A stretch of DNA of 43,168 nt from an uncultured Eubacteriales bacterium (GCA_934371135.1 CAKRNO010000013.1:1-43168), one strand, 5' to 3'; positions 7,831 through 17,976 are shown, counted from the first letter of the stretch. Numbers and translations are program-made. The notes: generated by a model from the sequence alone, not told the origin.

Positions 7831-10800
7831 TTATTCTTCTTCCTTGCCGATGCGTACCGTGACGGTGTAGCCGCCGTTCTGAACGTTATTTTCTGCGCCG
7901 ACCTGCGCCGCATTGACGGTCACCGTGCCGACCTCGCCGGCAGTCGTATAGACCAGCGTGTAGAACGTGCTGGCATCGTCCACCTGCGCGCTCTCGTTCA
8001 GGCAGGTCATATCCCACCCGTCCACGAACGGCGTGGTGTCGTCCAGCCCCGTGAGACGATCCGCAAGGCCCTTGTTGCCGCCGCTCTGCGTATTGGCCAC
8101 GCAGTGCATGGTGGTGACAAACATATCCGCCGCCGGATAGAACGCCGTCAGCTCCTCCCAGGTGATCTTGAACAGTTTCGTGAGGTTTGCCTCGCCCGTA
8201 CCGCTCCACGGCCCCTGGAAGACGAACGTCATGACCACGACGCGCTGTGCCACCTTATCAAAGAGCGGCACCGCCAGCACCTGGAAACTGTTTCCGAACG
8301 AGGAGATGACCTTATAGTTTTCCTGATACGGCCCCTTGCCGTTGAACACACTCCCCCCGCAGAGCGTGTACGGTGTCATGCCGGAGGCGAGCTCATAGCG
8401 CTCAAGATTATAGAAGATACCGTAACCGCCGCCGGTGTTCGTGCCGGACATCCCCTGCTCGGAGACGAAGCCCCAGTTGGCAAGGACGTCCGCCGTGAGA
8501 TTGGCTTGGGTCCATTTCTGGTAGTCATAGACGACAATGTCGCCGTCAAGGTATTTGGACAGGTTTTTGATGAAGCTGCCCGCGGCGCTGACGTGCTTGA
8601 TCCCGACAGTAACCGGGTCGGTCGACTTGGCAACGTAGACCGCATGGACGTCGAGGTCGGAGGTCACGTTCGAGAAATCCTCTGCCCAGCCGGTGAAGCG
8701 GTAGCCGTCCACGGAGGGCACGCCGGGTGCCTTCGCACCGGTGCCGTCCTGCACATAGAGGGTCGCCAGGAGCACGTCCTCATAGCCATAGAAGCGCACG
8801 GTCCACAGCTTCGCGTACTGTGCCACGACCGTGAGGTCGCCGTGCACCTCGGAGAAGTCCATGCTCCAGCCGATGAACACATAGCCCTCCACCGCCGGAG
8901 CCTCGGGGGCAGTCGCCCCCTCGCCGTCGTTGACGCGCTGCGTCTCCCCGATGGGAGTCACGCCGTCCCTCTCGACAAAGGTGACGTTGTGGACAATCAC
9001 GACCTCGTACTGCGCCGTAACCGTCATGTCGCCGGTCACGCTGTCGGTGGCATGGCTCCAGCCCGTAAAGCGGAAGCCCTCGTATTCGGGCGCCGCCGGG
9101 GGCGTCACGCCCTCGCCGTCGTTGACCGTCGTGCGGGAAAGCTCGCTCCCGTCCTTATCCAGGAAGATGACCGTATGCGTATCAACTACCTCATAGAGTG
9201 CCCGGACGACCATGTCCCCGGTCACCTCATCGGTCGCGGCGCTCCAGCCCGTGAAGCGGAAGCCGAGATACTGGGGTGCCACCGGGGCGTCCACGCCCAT
9301 ACCGTTCGGCACGTCGTATGCCGCCAGCTCACCGCCGTCCTTGTCCGTAAATACCACGCGCCAGATGGGGTAATGCACGGGCGTGACGGTGTCGCCGGAG
9401 GTGATCCAGCTCTGATCCCCCGCCTTTGCCGCGAGCGGATTGAGTGCCGCCATCGCCGCGGCAGGATCTGCCGCCTCAAGGATCTGCACGCTGACCTTCA
9501 CGGTGCCGTCCTGGTAGGGCGTATGCGTCGCGAGGCCGGGATTGAGCGTCGGGAGGTAATACATCTGCTTCATGCTCGGTGTCTGCGGGCCCGCAAACGC
9601 CTGCCCGATGACGGCGCCGACGAATTCTGCACCCTCCTTGTAGCTCACGCGGACGTTCGTGAAGCAGTTGGCGCTGCTGGCACGCCCGTTGTAGCCCATG
9701 TAACCGGCGAAGCCGCCGACCTTGTCGTTACCGGAGACGCTGCCGTTCGCCACGCAGTTGCGGATGGTGAGCACCTGGTTGGTGCCCTCGTGCGAGCCGA
9801 CGAAACCGCCGACGCGCTCGCCCCCGCTGACTTCTGCCGTCACGGAGCAGTCCGTAACGGTCGCGTAGGTACCGCCGCCGAGGAAGCCGCCGACCGCGTT
9901 GCCGTTGCCCTCACCGTCGGCGACGACCGTCACCTTGCCGTTGAAGCTCACGTTCCGGATGGTCGAGGCAGCGCCGGAGGTCCTGCCGATGATGCCGCCG
10001 ACATAGGAGCCGTTGCAGTAGGGCGTATATTTGTTTTCGTAGGTGCTGCCGAAAATATCCGCATGGCGGTTGGCGGCACCGAAGACGAGGATCTCCGCCT
10101 CCGCCGCGCAGTTGAGAATCTGCGAGCCGCTCATCTCGCCGACAAGACCGCCGACGAACGTACCGGAGTACTGTCCCGCGCCCTTACCGCAGCTGGAAAC
10201 CGTGCCTGTAAAGGTGCAGTTGTTCAGCGTGCTTCTGACCAGTCTGCCGACGATGCCGCCGGTCTGCCGCATACCGAAAATGTACGCGTTCCTGATCTTG
10301 ACATTCTTGATGACGGCGCCGTCTGCCGAGCCGAAGAAGCCGGTCGAGCAGCCGTTATGATCGATCGCGAGGTTCGAGACCGTGTGTCCCTGTCCGTCAA
10401 AGGTACCGCGGAAAGAGCGGTCGAACAGAAGCGTCGAGGACTTGTTGCAGAGGACATACCATCCGATTGAATCCATATCGACGCCCGCAAGATCGATATC
10501 GTCCGTGAGGACGAAGGTCAGCCCCGTGGTGTCATGGTTGTTGTTTACCCACCGGGCAAAGAGGCGCAGCTCCTCCGCCGTGGAAATGGTGATGTTCTTA
10601 CCGGCGACGGGTGTGACCGCTCCGTAGAAAACATCCGTCATGGAAACCGTCGCCGCCTCGTCGAACTGGTCCGTCGTCGGGACGACGATGACCTCGCCGC
10701 CGCCCACCGTAAAGGTGACGTCCACATAACGGTCGGCACCGTCGTTGCCGGCAACGGCATGGATACGGCTGCCGTTCTGCACGGCGTAAACGTTCTTCCA

Positions 10801-13800
10801 GGCATCACCCGTCACATAGAACCGGCGCGTCATAACCTTGTCGGTGTAGCCGTCGCCCGCCTCGTTCGGCGTGAAGGCGATACGATCCGCGCCCTGCGTG
10901 AGCCCGGAGAGCTCGGTGCGCACGACCGTGACCTCTCCGCGGTCGGGGATGGCGTCCACAAAGAGATACGTCTCGCCGCCGTCGGTGACGACCCGGGCGT
11001 TCATTTCCTTACCGTTCTGATAAGCGCGCGCGGCGGTCCAGGTGCCGTCCACCTTGATCTTGACCGTCAGCGCATGGTCAAAGAGCAGGTCGTTCATCCG
11101 GTCGGTCAGAGTAAAGGTGATGGCATCGCGCCCCACGTTGCCCATTGTGAGTGTGGCGGTGTCGCGCTCCTGCCCGTACTGTGCCGCCGCCGCAAAGGTC
11201 GCCGACCAGAGCTTGCCGCTCTTGAGGTACGGCACGAGGCGGGCGAGCATCCCGTCGAGACTGTCCTTGCTGGAGCCGATCTGGTGGTAGTGCGTCGAGA
11301 CCCAGCCGCCGTTGCCCTTCTCCGCCATATCGAGGAGCTGGGCAAACTGCTTTTCGTTCAGCCCGCTGAACGACGCCGTCTGGTTGTAGTTGACGTCAAA
11401 GCCGTTGACGTACCCGCCGGTGCCTCTGCCGCCGATGTAGAGGAGCTTCGAGAGCTCGGCGTTGTTGTACCCGCAGGGATACGCGATGATGAGCGAGCGG
11501 ACGCCTGACGCTTCAATATCCAGCACCCCGCCGTAAAAGTCCATCCAGTCCTGTGCCGAAGAAGTCTTGCCGCTGCTATAATCCCCGGCGGCACGGTGGA
11601 AGCGCGAGTGCGACTGGACATCCAGTCCCTGCGCGACCATCTCGTTCCACAGGTCACTGCTCTCATAAGAGTAGCCCGTCGGCGCGCACAGCGTCGTCGG
11701 AATGCCGTATGCCTCATACCAGGCGAGCCACTGGGCGAAGTCGCCCATCAGATTGTCGTCCGCCGTGAGGGTAAAGACCGTGTTGGCGCCACCGTACCAG
11801 GTCGCGATGTTTGCCGCGCCGTAGGCACCCGTCGGGTAGTTTTTATACTTGTTGATGTCCTTCCCTGTCACCTCGCCGAGGGTGATCTTCTGGTTGTCGG
11901 GGTCGTTTTCGTAAGCCTTCAGGTATGCCGGCTTCTCAACGACGCGGATCGTCACGGCGTTCGAAATGTCGCCCGCGCTGACGGTCACGTCGGTCTTGCC
12001 GTTGCTGATCGTCCCGTCCGTCTCAAAGACGGCGTACACGAGCGTCTCGCCCTCGCCGACCGAGGTCACGTTGCCGTCCTTATCCACCGTGGCGACATCG
12101 GGGTCGAGCGTCTCAAAGCGCATGGTGATGCCCGCGGCGGTCAGCTTGGTGAAGGCGCCCTTCACGTCAGAGACGGCAAACGGCATCATCGCGAGCTTGA
12201 GGGTCATCCCCTCCCACATCTCCACCGTACCGGGATCGAGGTAAATATCCGTCACGGTCGGCTCGGGTGCGGTCGTCTTATCGAGCCAGTGCGCCGTCAG
12301 CGTGAGCTCGCCCGTGATGATGGTGTCGAAGTTCCAGGCGGTGCCGTCCGCGTCATACCAGCCTGCGAAGCGGAAACCGGTCTTGGTCGGGTTCGCGGGC
12401 TTGGTGAGCGGCTCGCCGGCGATCGCCAGCACGTCGTTGACCGCAGAGCCGCCGTCCGAGTCAAAGGTCACCCGGTAGCGGATGTTGATCCAGTATGCCT
12501 TCAGCGTCATATCGCTCTTGACCGGGGTCGTGAAGTCGTATGCCTCCCCGTTCAGCTGCCAGCCGCCGAAGCGGAAATAGGTGCGCGTCGGGTCCTCCGG
12601 CTTTGTCACCGTGCCGCCCCATTCGATCGTCTGCGGCTCGCGCCCGTCGCCCCCTGCGGGGTCGAAGCGCACGGTAAAGGTCCTGATCTTCCATCTGACG
12701 ACGACGGTCAGGTCGGACGCGACCGGCGTCGCGAGGTCGTAGCGCTCACCGCCCACAAAGTAGCCGTCGAGCTCATACTGCTCTCCGGGGGCGGAGATGT
12801 CGGGCGCCGTCACGCCGCTGCCCTGCGGCACATAGAGGGTGCCGAGCAGCTCGCCGGCTTCCGTCTCAAAGCGCACGGAGATCTTCTTCGCGTAGGTGGC
12901 GGTGACCGTGAGGTCCTCCGTCACGCGGTCAAAATCCTTGTCCCAGCCGGTAAAGAGCATATTCTCCGCGGGCTCGGGTGCTGCGGGCGCCGTCGCGCCC
13001 TTGCCCCATTCCACCGTCTCGCGCCCGAGCTCCGTCCCGTCCGTATCGACGAAACGCACCGTAAAGGTCTTGATCTGCCACCGTGCGGTGAGCGTCAGGT
13101 TGCCGGTCACGGGCGTTGCGAAATCGTATGCCGCATCGCCGAGGTACCAGCCCACGAAGTTGTAGCCCTCGCGGGTCACGTTTCCGGGCGCCGTCACGGT
13201 CTCGCCGTGTGCGGGGCTCGCCGGGGCGGCGGCGGTGCCGCCTGCCGTGTCGAACCGGACGGTATAGGTCCTGATCTGCCACCGTGCCGTCAGGGTGATG
13301 TCCCCGGTCACCGGCGTCGTGAAATCATAGAGTCTGTCGCCGAGGTACCAGCCGACGAGGTCGTACCCCTCGCGGGTCACGCCGGTGGGCGCCTTGGCTT
13401 TCGCGCCGTGTGCCACCGTCCCGGGGGCTGCCTCCGAGCCGCCCGCCGTGTCGAACGTCACCTGGTAGGTGTAGAGCGTCCAGCGCGCCACGAGCGTGAT
13501 GTCCCCGGTCACCGGGGTCGTGAAATCGTATGCCTCGTCGCCGAGATACCAGCCGACGAAATAATACCCGTCACGGGTCACACCCTCGGGTGCCGCCACG
13601 GTCGCGCCGTGGTTGACGCTCGCCGGGTTGACGGCAGTGCCGCCTGCCGTGTCAAAGGTCACGGTATAGCGGTTCTCGCTCCAGCGCGCCGTCAGCGTCG
13701 CGTCGCCGGTGAGGGCGCCGCCGCCGTACTGCACGTCGTCGAGATACCATCCGCGGAAGATGTAGCCCTCCCGGACAGGGTCCGCAGGCATGGTCGGCGT

Positions 13801-13956
13801 CTCCCCCTTGCGGATGGTGACGACCGTCGGTGCCTGCCCGTTCGCAGGGTCAAAGGTGACCTCAAAGGTGCTCTCGCACCCCGCCAGCGCCGAAACCGCC
13901 AGCACGGCGATGAGCATCACCGCGACAAGGGCACCGATGTGTTTTCTTATGTTCAT
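7831..13956 (-). CDS. Giant multidomain surface lipoprotein (InlB repeats, deacetylase-like, GLUG)
   Basis: 2041 residues from the ATG at 13954-13956, with GGGAGG close upstream. The N-terminus is a lipoprotein signal ending in the lipobox LAGC. Residues about 30-560 hold eight InlB B-type (Listeria-Bacteroides) repeats of the form YTVTFDTAGG ... FVGWYLGDxAYDFTTPVTGD ... LTARW. Residues about 570-670 look like a bacterial Ig-like domain. Residues about 720-960 resemble a polysaccharide deacetylase: TLTADDN near 727 in place of the usual TFDDG, and the metal motif HSRFH near 781. Residues about 1120-1500 are GLUG repeats (ISTAEELRLFARWV, GGIVGRL, VGGFLGG). Four further InlB-type repeats follow (about 1530-1770). 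The last 260 residues are unassigned; YGIFYNLERYEL and VVVMTFVFQGPW faintly recall endonuclease/exonuclease/phosphatase folds without the catalytic residues. Probably an adhesin that may act on glycans. Confidence 0.9.
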   Translation of the reverse strand: MNIRKHIGALVAVMLIAVLAVSALAGCESTFEVTFDPANGQAPTVVTIRKGETPTMPADPVREGYIFRGWYLDDVQYGGGALTGDATLTARWSENRYTVTFDTAGGTAVNPASVNHGATVAAPEGVTRDGYYFVGWYLGDEAYDFTTPVTGDITLVARWTLYTYQVTFDTAGGSEAAPGTVAHGAKAKAPTGVTREGYDLVGWYLGDRLYDFTTPVTGDITLTARWQIRTYTVRFDTAGGTAAAPASPAHGETVTAPGNVTREGYNFVGWYLGDAAYDFATPVTGNLTLTARWQIKTFTVRFVDTDGTELGRETVEWGKGATAPAAPEPAENMLFTGWDKDFDRVTEDLTVTATYAKKISVRFETEAGELLGTLYVPQGSGVTAPDISAPGEQYELDGYFVGGERYDLATPVASDLTVVVRWKIRTFTVRFDPAGGDGREPQTIEWGGTVTKPEDPTRTYFRFGGWQLNGEAYDFTTPVKSDMTLKAYWINIRYRVTFDSDGGSAVNDVLAIAGEPLTKPANPTKTGFRFAGWYDADGTAWNFDTIITGELTLTAHWLDKTTAPEPTVTDIYLDPGTVEMWEGMTLKLAMMPFAVSDVKGAFTKLTAAGITMRFETLDPDVATVDKDGNVTSVGEGETLVYAVFETDGTISNGKTDVTVSAGDISNAVTIRVVEKPAYLKAYENDPDNQKITLGEVTGKDINKYKNYPTGAYGAANIATWYGGANTVFTLTADDNLMGDFAQWLAWYEAYGIPTTLCAPTGYSYESSDLWNEMVAQGLDVQSHSRFHRAAGDYSSGKTSSAQDWMDFYGGVLDIEASGVRSLIIAYPCGYNNAELSKLLYIGGRGTGGYVNGFDVNYNQTASFSGLNEKQFAQLLDMAEKGNGGWVSTHYHQIGSSKDSLDGMLARLVPYLKSGKLWSATFAAAAQYGQERDTATLTMGNVGRDAITFTLTDRMNDLLFDHALTVKIKVDGTWTAARAYQNGKEMNARVVTDGGETYLFVDAIPDRGEVTVVRTELSGLTQGADRIAFTPNEAGDGYTDKVMTRRFYVTGDAWKNVYAVQNGSRIHAVAGNDGADRYVDVTFTVGGGEVIVVPTTDQFDEAATVSMTDVFYGAVTPVAGKNITISTAEELRLFARWVNNNHDTTGLTFVLTDDIDLAGVDMDSIGWYVLCNKSSTLLFDRSFRGTFDGQGHTVSNLAIDHNGCSTGFFGSADGAVIKNVKIRNAYIFGMRQTGGIVGRLVRSTLNNCTFTGTVSSCGKGAGQYSGTFVGGLVGEMSGSQILNCAAEAEILVFGAANRHADIFGSTYENKYTPYCNGSYVGGIIGRTSGAASTIRNVSFNGKVTVVADGEGNGNAVGGFLGGGTYATVTDCSVTAEVSGGERVGGFVGSHEGTNQVLTIRNCVANGSVSGNDKVGGFAGYMGYNGRASSANCFTNVRVSYKEGAEFVGAVIGQAFAGPQTPSMKQMYYLPTLNPGLATHTPYQDGTVKVSVQILEAADPAAAMAALNPLAAKAGDQSWITSGDTVTPVHYPIWRVVFTDKDGGELAAYDVPNGMGVDAPVAPQYLGFRFTGWSAATDEVTGDMVVRALYEVVDTHTVIFLDKDGSELSRTTVNDGEGVTPPAAPEYEGFRFTGWSHATDSVTGDMTVTAQYEVVIVHNVTFVERDGVTPIGETQRVNDGEGATAPEAPAVEGYVFIGWSMDFSEVHGDLTVVAQYAKLWTVRFYGYEDVLLATLYVQDGTGAKAPGVPSVDGYRFTGWAEDFSNVTSDLDVHAVYVAKSTDPVTVGIKHVSAAGSFIKNLSKYLDGDIVVYDYQKWTQANLTADVLANWGFVSEQGMSGTNTGGGYGIFYNLERYELASGMTPYTLCGGSVFNGKGPYQENYKVISSFGNSFQVLAVPLFDKVAQRVVVMTFVFQGPWSGTGEANLTKLFKITWEELTAFYPAADMFVTTMHCVANTQSGGNKGLADRLTGLDDTTPFVDGWDMTCLNESAQVDDASTFYTLVYTTAGEVGTVTVNAAQVGAENNVQNGGYTVTVRIGKEEE

Positions 13957-14262
13957 AAAGTCCTCCCGACCGCTCCCGCGGTCACTGAAATATATTACAA
14001 ATTATTTTACCATGCCGGGAGGTGACGCGGCAATTTACACTCCACACGAAATTCCGCGCGCTTTTTAGTCACTTTTTCCAACGCGTGCATCGCCCGCCCG
14101 CGGGCAAAAGTCACAAAACGCACAATCCATGCGCACATATTCTGTGTATTTTCCACACACCGCAGATGGGTTTACCTGCCCCTGCCGCCCGTTCCGTCCG
14201 CGTCATGCACCCGGCAGCAGTCCCTCGCGGCGGCTGCCGCCGTACCGTCCGCATCGACAAAT

Positions 14263-14302
14263 AAAAAACGGAGAGGAGCCGGAAAAACCGGCTCCTCTCC
14301 GT
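14263..14302 (-). terminator. Terminator of the ABC exporter/HMA operon
   Basis: A 15-bp stem (ACGGAGAGGAGCCGG with CCGGCTCCTCTCCGT, loop of five A) spans 14268-14302; on the minus strand it is followed by TTTTTTATTTG. This ends the minus-strand operon 17812 to 14375. The rest of 13957-14374 shows no gene. Confidence 0.85.
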
Positions 14303-14374
14303 ATCCGATGATCGTCTCCGCCCCCCATTGGGCGGCGTGCTCCCGCGGCGGGCGTTTCTCCCGCGCCCCCGGCG

Positions 14375-14638
14375 TTATTTGCCGAACAGGCGGGCGAAGA
14401 AGCCGCGCTTTTCGTACGGCTCCCGCGCGACGGACACGGCGGTGTAGCCCGTATCCCGGAAGGCGGCAAGGATGGCGTCGTCTGTGAGCCCGTCGGCGGC
14501 GACGATGACCGTCTCCCCCTTGGTGTGCGAGGAGGACACCTTTTTGAGCGGCAGGACGCGGCGGCAGGCATCATTGATATGTGCCTCGCACATACCGCAC
14601 ATCATTCCCTCGACCTTGACCGTATATTTCGTCATCAT
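14375..14638 (-). CDS. Small HMA-domain metal-binding protein
   Basis: 87 residues. The N-terminal 65 residues form a heavy-metal-associated (HMA) domain: beta strand KYTVKVEG, then the metal loop MMCGMCEAHI with C14 and C17, and the later DDAILAAFRDTGYTAVSV helix and strand. The C-terminal tail (REPYEKRGFFARLFGK) is short and basic. HMA proteins bind soft metals, mostly Cu(I) or Zn, through the CxxC pair. Two adjacent ATGs exist (14638 and 14635); the RBS AAAGGA fits the second slightly better. It lies 13 nt after the permease gene and is the last gene of the exporter operon, which hints that the operon responds to or handles a metal. It could also simply have been joined to the operon by chance. 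Confidence 0.88.
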   Translation of the reverse strand: MMTKYTVKVEGMMCGMCEAHINDACRRVLPLKKVSSSHTKGETVIVAADGLTDDAILAAFRDTGYTAVSVAREPYEKRGFFARLFGK

Positions 14639-14651
14639 TTTTCCTTTCCGG

Positions 14652-17096
14652 TCACTCCGCGCCCTTGAGCGCCTCGACCATATCGATATGTTTGTTTTTC
14701 CGTGCTACGAGCAGGCTGACGAGGAGCGAGGTCCCGGCGGTCAGCAGGATGCTGACGATGAAGGTCAGGGGCCCGAGCGAGACGCGCATCTCATATTCGG
14801 ACGCGAGCTGCGAGAGCAGGAAGCCGAGCGTCCAGATCCCGAGCGGCAGACCGATGATCATTCCGATGACCGTCACAGCCATATTCTGCCCGATGAGCAG
14901 CCCTGCGATACGCCGGTCGCGGAAGCCGACGACCTTGAGCGTCGCCATTTCACGGTAGCGCTCCGTGTAGCTCATGACGCCGAGGTTGTAGAGCACGATG
15001 GCAGCGAGCAGCACGGCGGCGAAAGCGAGCAACGCAATCATGAGGTCCATGAGGCTTGTCATGCTGTCGAACGAGGCGACGATGTCCTCCTTGCTCTGCG
15101 TCGAGCTGACCGTCGGCGACGGCGCGACCTCCGACCCGCTCGTATCGGTGTAGACCGAATCGAAGTGGTAGGTGATGCCGACCGTATCGGCATAGCTGTC
15201 CGAGAGGATAATGCCCTCCGTCACACTGCGGATGACCGCCGCGACGGTCAGCTCATAGGTTTCGTCCGTGCCGTAAGGGCTGATCTTCACCTTGTCACCC
15301 GCGTGGAGCCCGTACTCGTCCGCGATGCGGCGGCAGATGTACGCGCCCTCGTCCGGGAGCGGGAGGAAGCCTTTCTTGTCGGCGGGGAAACGCACCTTGT
15401 CGTGCGTGATGCGGTAGATGTCGAGCGAGACGGGCTTCTCGTCAAAGAGCTCGACGCTCACGCTGGCGCTCGCGTCGCCCGCGTACTGATTGATGACCGC
15501 TTCCCGCTCGGCATCCGTCGCCCCCTCGGCGAGATAGATGCGCGTCGCGTAATTGGTCGCGCCCGTGTAGTAGGAGTCGAGGAAAGCGCTCATCGTGTCG
15601 CGCATCCCCATGGACGCCGTGACGATCAGCATACAGCCGACCACCCCGATGAGGCTCATCGCCGTGCGGGCTTTGTGCCGCATGGTGTCGCGCAGGTTCC
15701 AGCGCGTACCGAAGGACAGCTTGTGGAACAGCCTGGTGCGCTCGATGAGGAGCGGCTTCACGCGCTTCGGCGTATAGGGGCGCAGGGCGTCCGCCGCCGT
15801 GCCGCGGAGCATCTCCCGCGTCGAGAGGTAGCTGATGCCGACGAGCAGCGCCAGCACCGCGGCGAGCACGGGATAGCAGAAGCCGGGGAACCACAGCTTC
15901 CAGTCGGGCATATCAAAATAGGTACCCATCGTGCCGGTCTCACTCATGATGACCCGCGCGAGCGGGTAACCGATCACGACCCCGAGGGCGATCCCGAGGA
16001 TCCCGATCATCAGCCCGAAGGAGGTGTAATGCCAGAGGATCTTCCGGTCGCGGAAGCCGAGGGCTTTCAGGGTGCCGATCTGCGTTTTCTCCTTTGCGAC
16101 AAGGCGGTGCATCGTTGTCACCATGGTGAGGACCGCGATGAGCAGAAACAGCACCGGCAGGATCAACGCCATCGTTTTGCCCTCCTCCGCTTCTCCCTCG
16201 GCGGCGGCGTAGGACGTGCTCTCGTCGCGGGAGAGGATCAGGCTGGTGCGCCCGAGGGCTTCGTTCACCGCCTCGGAAAACGGCTTCTTCTCCAGCTCCG
16301 ACCGGACATGGACCTGCGCATAGTAGGCGATGTCCGCATCGTCGCCGATGGCGTCATAGGCGCCGGTATAGGCAATATCGTATGCCGTCCGGTACGCGTC
16401 GCGATAGGTGTCGCTCCCGGCATCCGCGCCGGTCAACGCGGCGGCGGCAGTCGCGACAGCGTCAGCCCTGGCAGCCGCCACCCGTGCGCGCGTCACCTCC
16501 GCATACCACGCGGGGGAAATGTACGCGAACCCGTGCTTGTGGAAGTCCGGCATGAGCTGCCCGCCGCTCTCGGGGACGCAGACGAGGTATTCCCCGCTCT
16601 TGACGAGACCGCGGACGGTGCCGCGGAACTCTGTCCCCTCGTAGGTGAGGGTCAGCGTGTCGCCGACGGCGACGTCGTTCGCCGCGGCGTACTTGTCGGA
16701 GAGCCAGATGCCCCCGATATCCGTTTTATCATACGCGGCGCCCGCGCGCAGGAGCATCCCCGAGACGCTTTCGTTCTCGGTCACGGTGAGGGCGACGGTG
16801 TTGTCCCGCTCCGTCACCTTGACGGCGACGGAAACGAAGCGGCTGACCGCATCGACCCCCGCAATGCCGGCGATCTTCTCCCGGTCCCCGGCGCTGAAGG
16901 CGGCGCCCGTTTCGCTCACGACCCGGAAGTCTGCGTACCCGGTCGCCCGGAAAAGACTGTCGGTATTCTTCTCGATGCTTTTCCATTCCATATTGAAAGC
17001 GACGAAAATACCGACCCCGATGGCGATCATCAGGATCATCGAGATGAACTGTGCGCGGTAGACGCCGATGGTGCGCCATAGTTTTTTCAGCAGCAT
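14652..17096 (-). CDS. ABC transporter permease, FtsX/MacB type
   Basis: 814 residues from the ATG at 17094-17096, with GGAGG 7 nt upstream. A first membrane helix (about 17-37) is followed by a large extracytoplasmic domain (about 40-290), a set of helices (about 310-460, including MALILPVLFLLIAVLTMVTT), a second anchor and external region (from about 480), and a final FtsX block (about 680-800) ending in a basic KNKHIDMVEALKG. This duplicated FtsX layout is that of large MacB-like or lipoprotein/peptide-exporting permeases in Firmicutes, which use a separate ATPase. The ATPase gene ends 11 nt upstream. The cargo is not evident. Such systems often handle antimicrobial peptides or envelope lipids. 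Confidence 0.92.
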   Translation of the reverse strand: MLLKKLWRTIGVYRAQFISMILMIAIGVGIFVAFNMEWKSIEKNTDSLFRATGYADFRVVSETGAAFSAGDREKIAGIAGVDAVSRFVSVAVKVTERDNTVALTVTENESVSGMLLRAGAAYDKTDIGGIWLSDKYAAANDVAVGDTLTLTYEGTEFRGTVRGLVKSGEYLVCVPESGGQLMPDFHKHGFAYISPAWYAEVTRARVAAARADAVATAAAALTGADAGSDTYRDAYRTAYDIAYTGAYDAIGDDADIAYYAQVHVRSELEKKPFSEAVNEALGRTSLILSRDESTSYAAAEGEAEEGKTMALILPVLFLLIAVLTMVTTMHRLVAKEKTQIGTLKALGFRDRKILWHYTSFGLMIGILGIALGVVIGYPLARVIMSETGTMGTYFDMPDWKLWFPGFCYPVLAAVLALLVGISYLSTREMLRGTAADALRPYTPKRVKPLLIERTRLFHKLSFGTRWNLRDTMRHKARTAMSLIGVVGCMLIVTASMGMRDTMSAFLDSYYTGATNYATRIYLAEGATDAEREAVINQYAGDASASVSVELFDEKPVSLDIYRITHDKVRFPADKKGFLPLPDEGAYICRRIADEYGLHAGDKVKISPYGTDETYELTVAAVIRSVTEGIILSDSYADTVGITYHFDSVYTDTSGSEVAPSPTVSSTQSKEDIVASFDSMTSLMDLMIALLAFAAVLLAAIVLYNLGVMSYTERYREMATLKVVGFRDRRIAGLLIGQNMAVTVIGMIIGLPLGIWTLGFLLSQLASEYEMRVSLGPLTFIVSILLTAGTSLLVSLLVARKNKHIDMVEALKGAE

Positions 17097-17107
17097 GAGG
17101 CGCCTCC

Positions 17108-17812
17108 TTACCAGTCGATCTCGTCAGCGGCGGCGGGGTGCTCCTGCACCTCCTGCGAAACGATGTGTCCGTTCTTGACGCGGATCACCGTGTCCGCCAT
17201 TCTGGCGATGTTCTGGTTGTGCGTGACGATGACGATGGTCTTGCCGTATTCGCGCGCCATGCGGAGCAGCAGCTTGAGGACGAGCACCCCCGTCTCGGAG
17301 TCGAGCGCCCCCGTCGGCTCATCGCAGAGCAGGATTTTCGGATTTTTCGCCAGTGCGCGGGCGATGGAGACGCGCTGCTGCTCACCGCCGGAGAGCTCGG
17401 ACGGGAAATTCTTCAGATGGTCGGAGAGCCCGACCTCCTCGAGCATCCTGGTCGCCGAGAGCGGATCCGGCGCGATCTCGTCCACCAGCTTGACGTTTTC
17501 GTGCACCGTCAGGGTCGGCACCAGGTTGTAGAACTGGAAGACGAACCCCACGGTCGCCGCGCGGTAGGCGGCGAGCTCGTCCCCCGTGAGGCGGGAGATA
17601 TCCTGCCCGTCCACGAGGATTTTCCCCTCCGTCGGGCTGTCCAGCCCGCCGAGGAGGTTGAGGAGCGTGCTTTTCCCCGCTCCGGAGGGCCCGAGGATGA
17701 CGACGAACGACCCCTCGGTGAGCGTCATGTTCACGCCGTCGAGGGCACGCAGCTCGTGATCCCCCGCGGTGTAAACGCGGCTGACGTTCTGGAATTCCAC
17801 AATGTTTTTCAT
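17108..17812 (-). CDS. ABC transporter ATP-binding protein (LolD/MacB type)
   Basis: 234 residues from the ATG at 17810-17812 (RBS GAGGAAA). A longer in-frame start upstream lacks a ribosome site and would place the promoter inside the gene. All ATPase motifs are present: Walker A GPSGAGKST (41-49), Q-loop Q93, signature LSGGEQQ (140-146), Walker B LLCDEPTGALD (161-171) and switch H198. EPTGALDSETG is characteristic of the LolD/MacB/FtsE group that partners FtsX-type permeases such as the next gene. It powers export or extraction at the membrane. It is the first gene of a three-gene operon with two operator-like palindromes upstream. Confidence 0.95.
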   Translation of the reverse strand: MKNIVEFQNVSRVYTAGDHELRALDGVNMTLTEGSFVVILGPSGAGKSTLLNLLGGLDSPTEGKILVDGQDISRLTGDELAAYRAATVGFVFQFYNLVPTLTVHENVKLVDEIAPDPLSATRMLEEVGLSDHLKNFPSELSGGEQQRVSIARALAKNPKILLCDEPTGALDSETGVLVLKLLLRMAREYGKTIVIVTHNQNIARMADTVIRVKNGHIVSQEVQEHPAAADEIDW

Positions 17813-17960
17813 GACGGTTTCCTCTGCTTTCGTGTCGGTATGCAATGTTAATAACGTAGTGTAATGAGGGCTGTGACAGCGGCACTTCCCCCGCCGCCCG
17901 TGCCTTTCTCCGGGGCGCGCCGCGCTGTTCTCGCAGCCGCCCTCCGGCGTCGCGGTGCGA

Positions 17961-17976
17961 GTAAGCATAGGCTAAC
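17961..17976. promoter_or_regulatory. Second operator-like site upstream of ABC operon
   Basis: GTAAGCATAGGCTAAC matches the reverse complement of the palindrome at 18050-18065 at 13 of 16 positions. It lies 89 bp closer to the ATPase gene, in the leader region. Twin sites at this distance would allow looping or roadblock repression; that is inference. Confidence 0.5.

Noticed and set aside
7819..14025. Long plus-strand open frames (883, 324 and 809 codons) opposite the giant lipoprotein gene
   Set aside because: Same reason: antisense shadow frames with low-complexity translation, while the minus strand encodes clear signal peptide and repeat domains.
14472..17081. 869-codon plus-strand frame opposite the permease gene
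   Set aside because: Antisense shadow; the FtsX-type permease with correct operon spacing occupies the minus strand.
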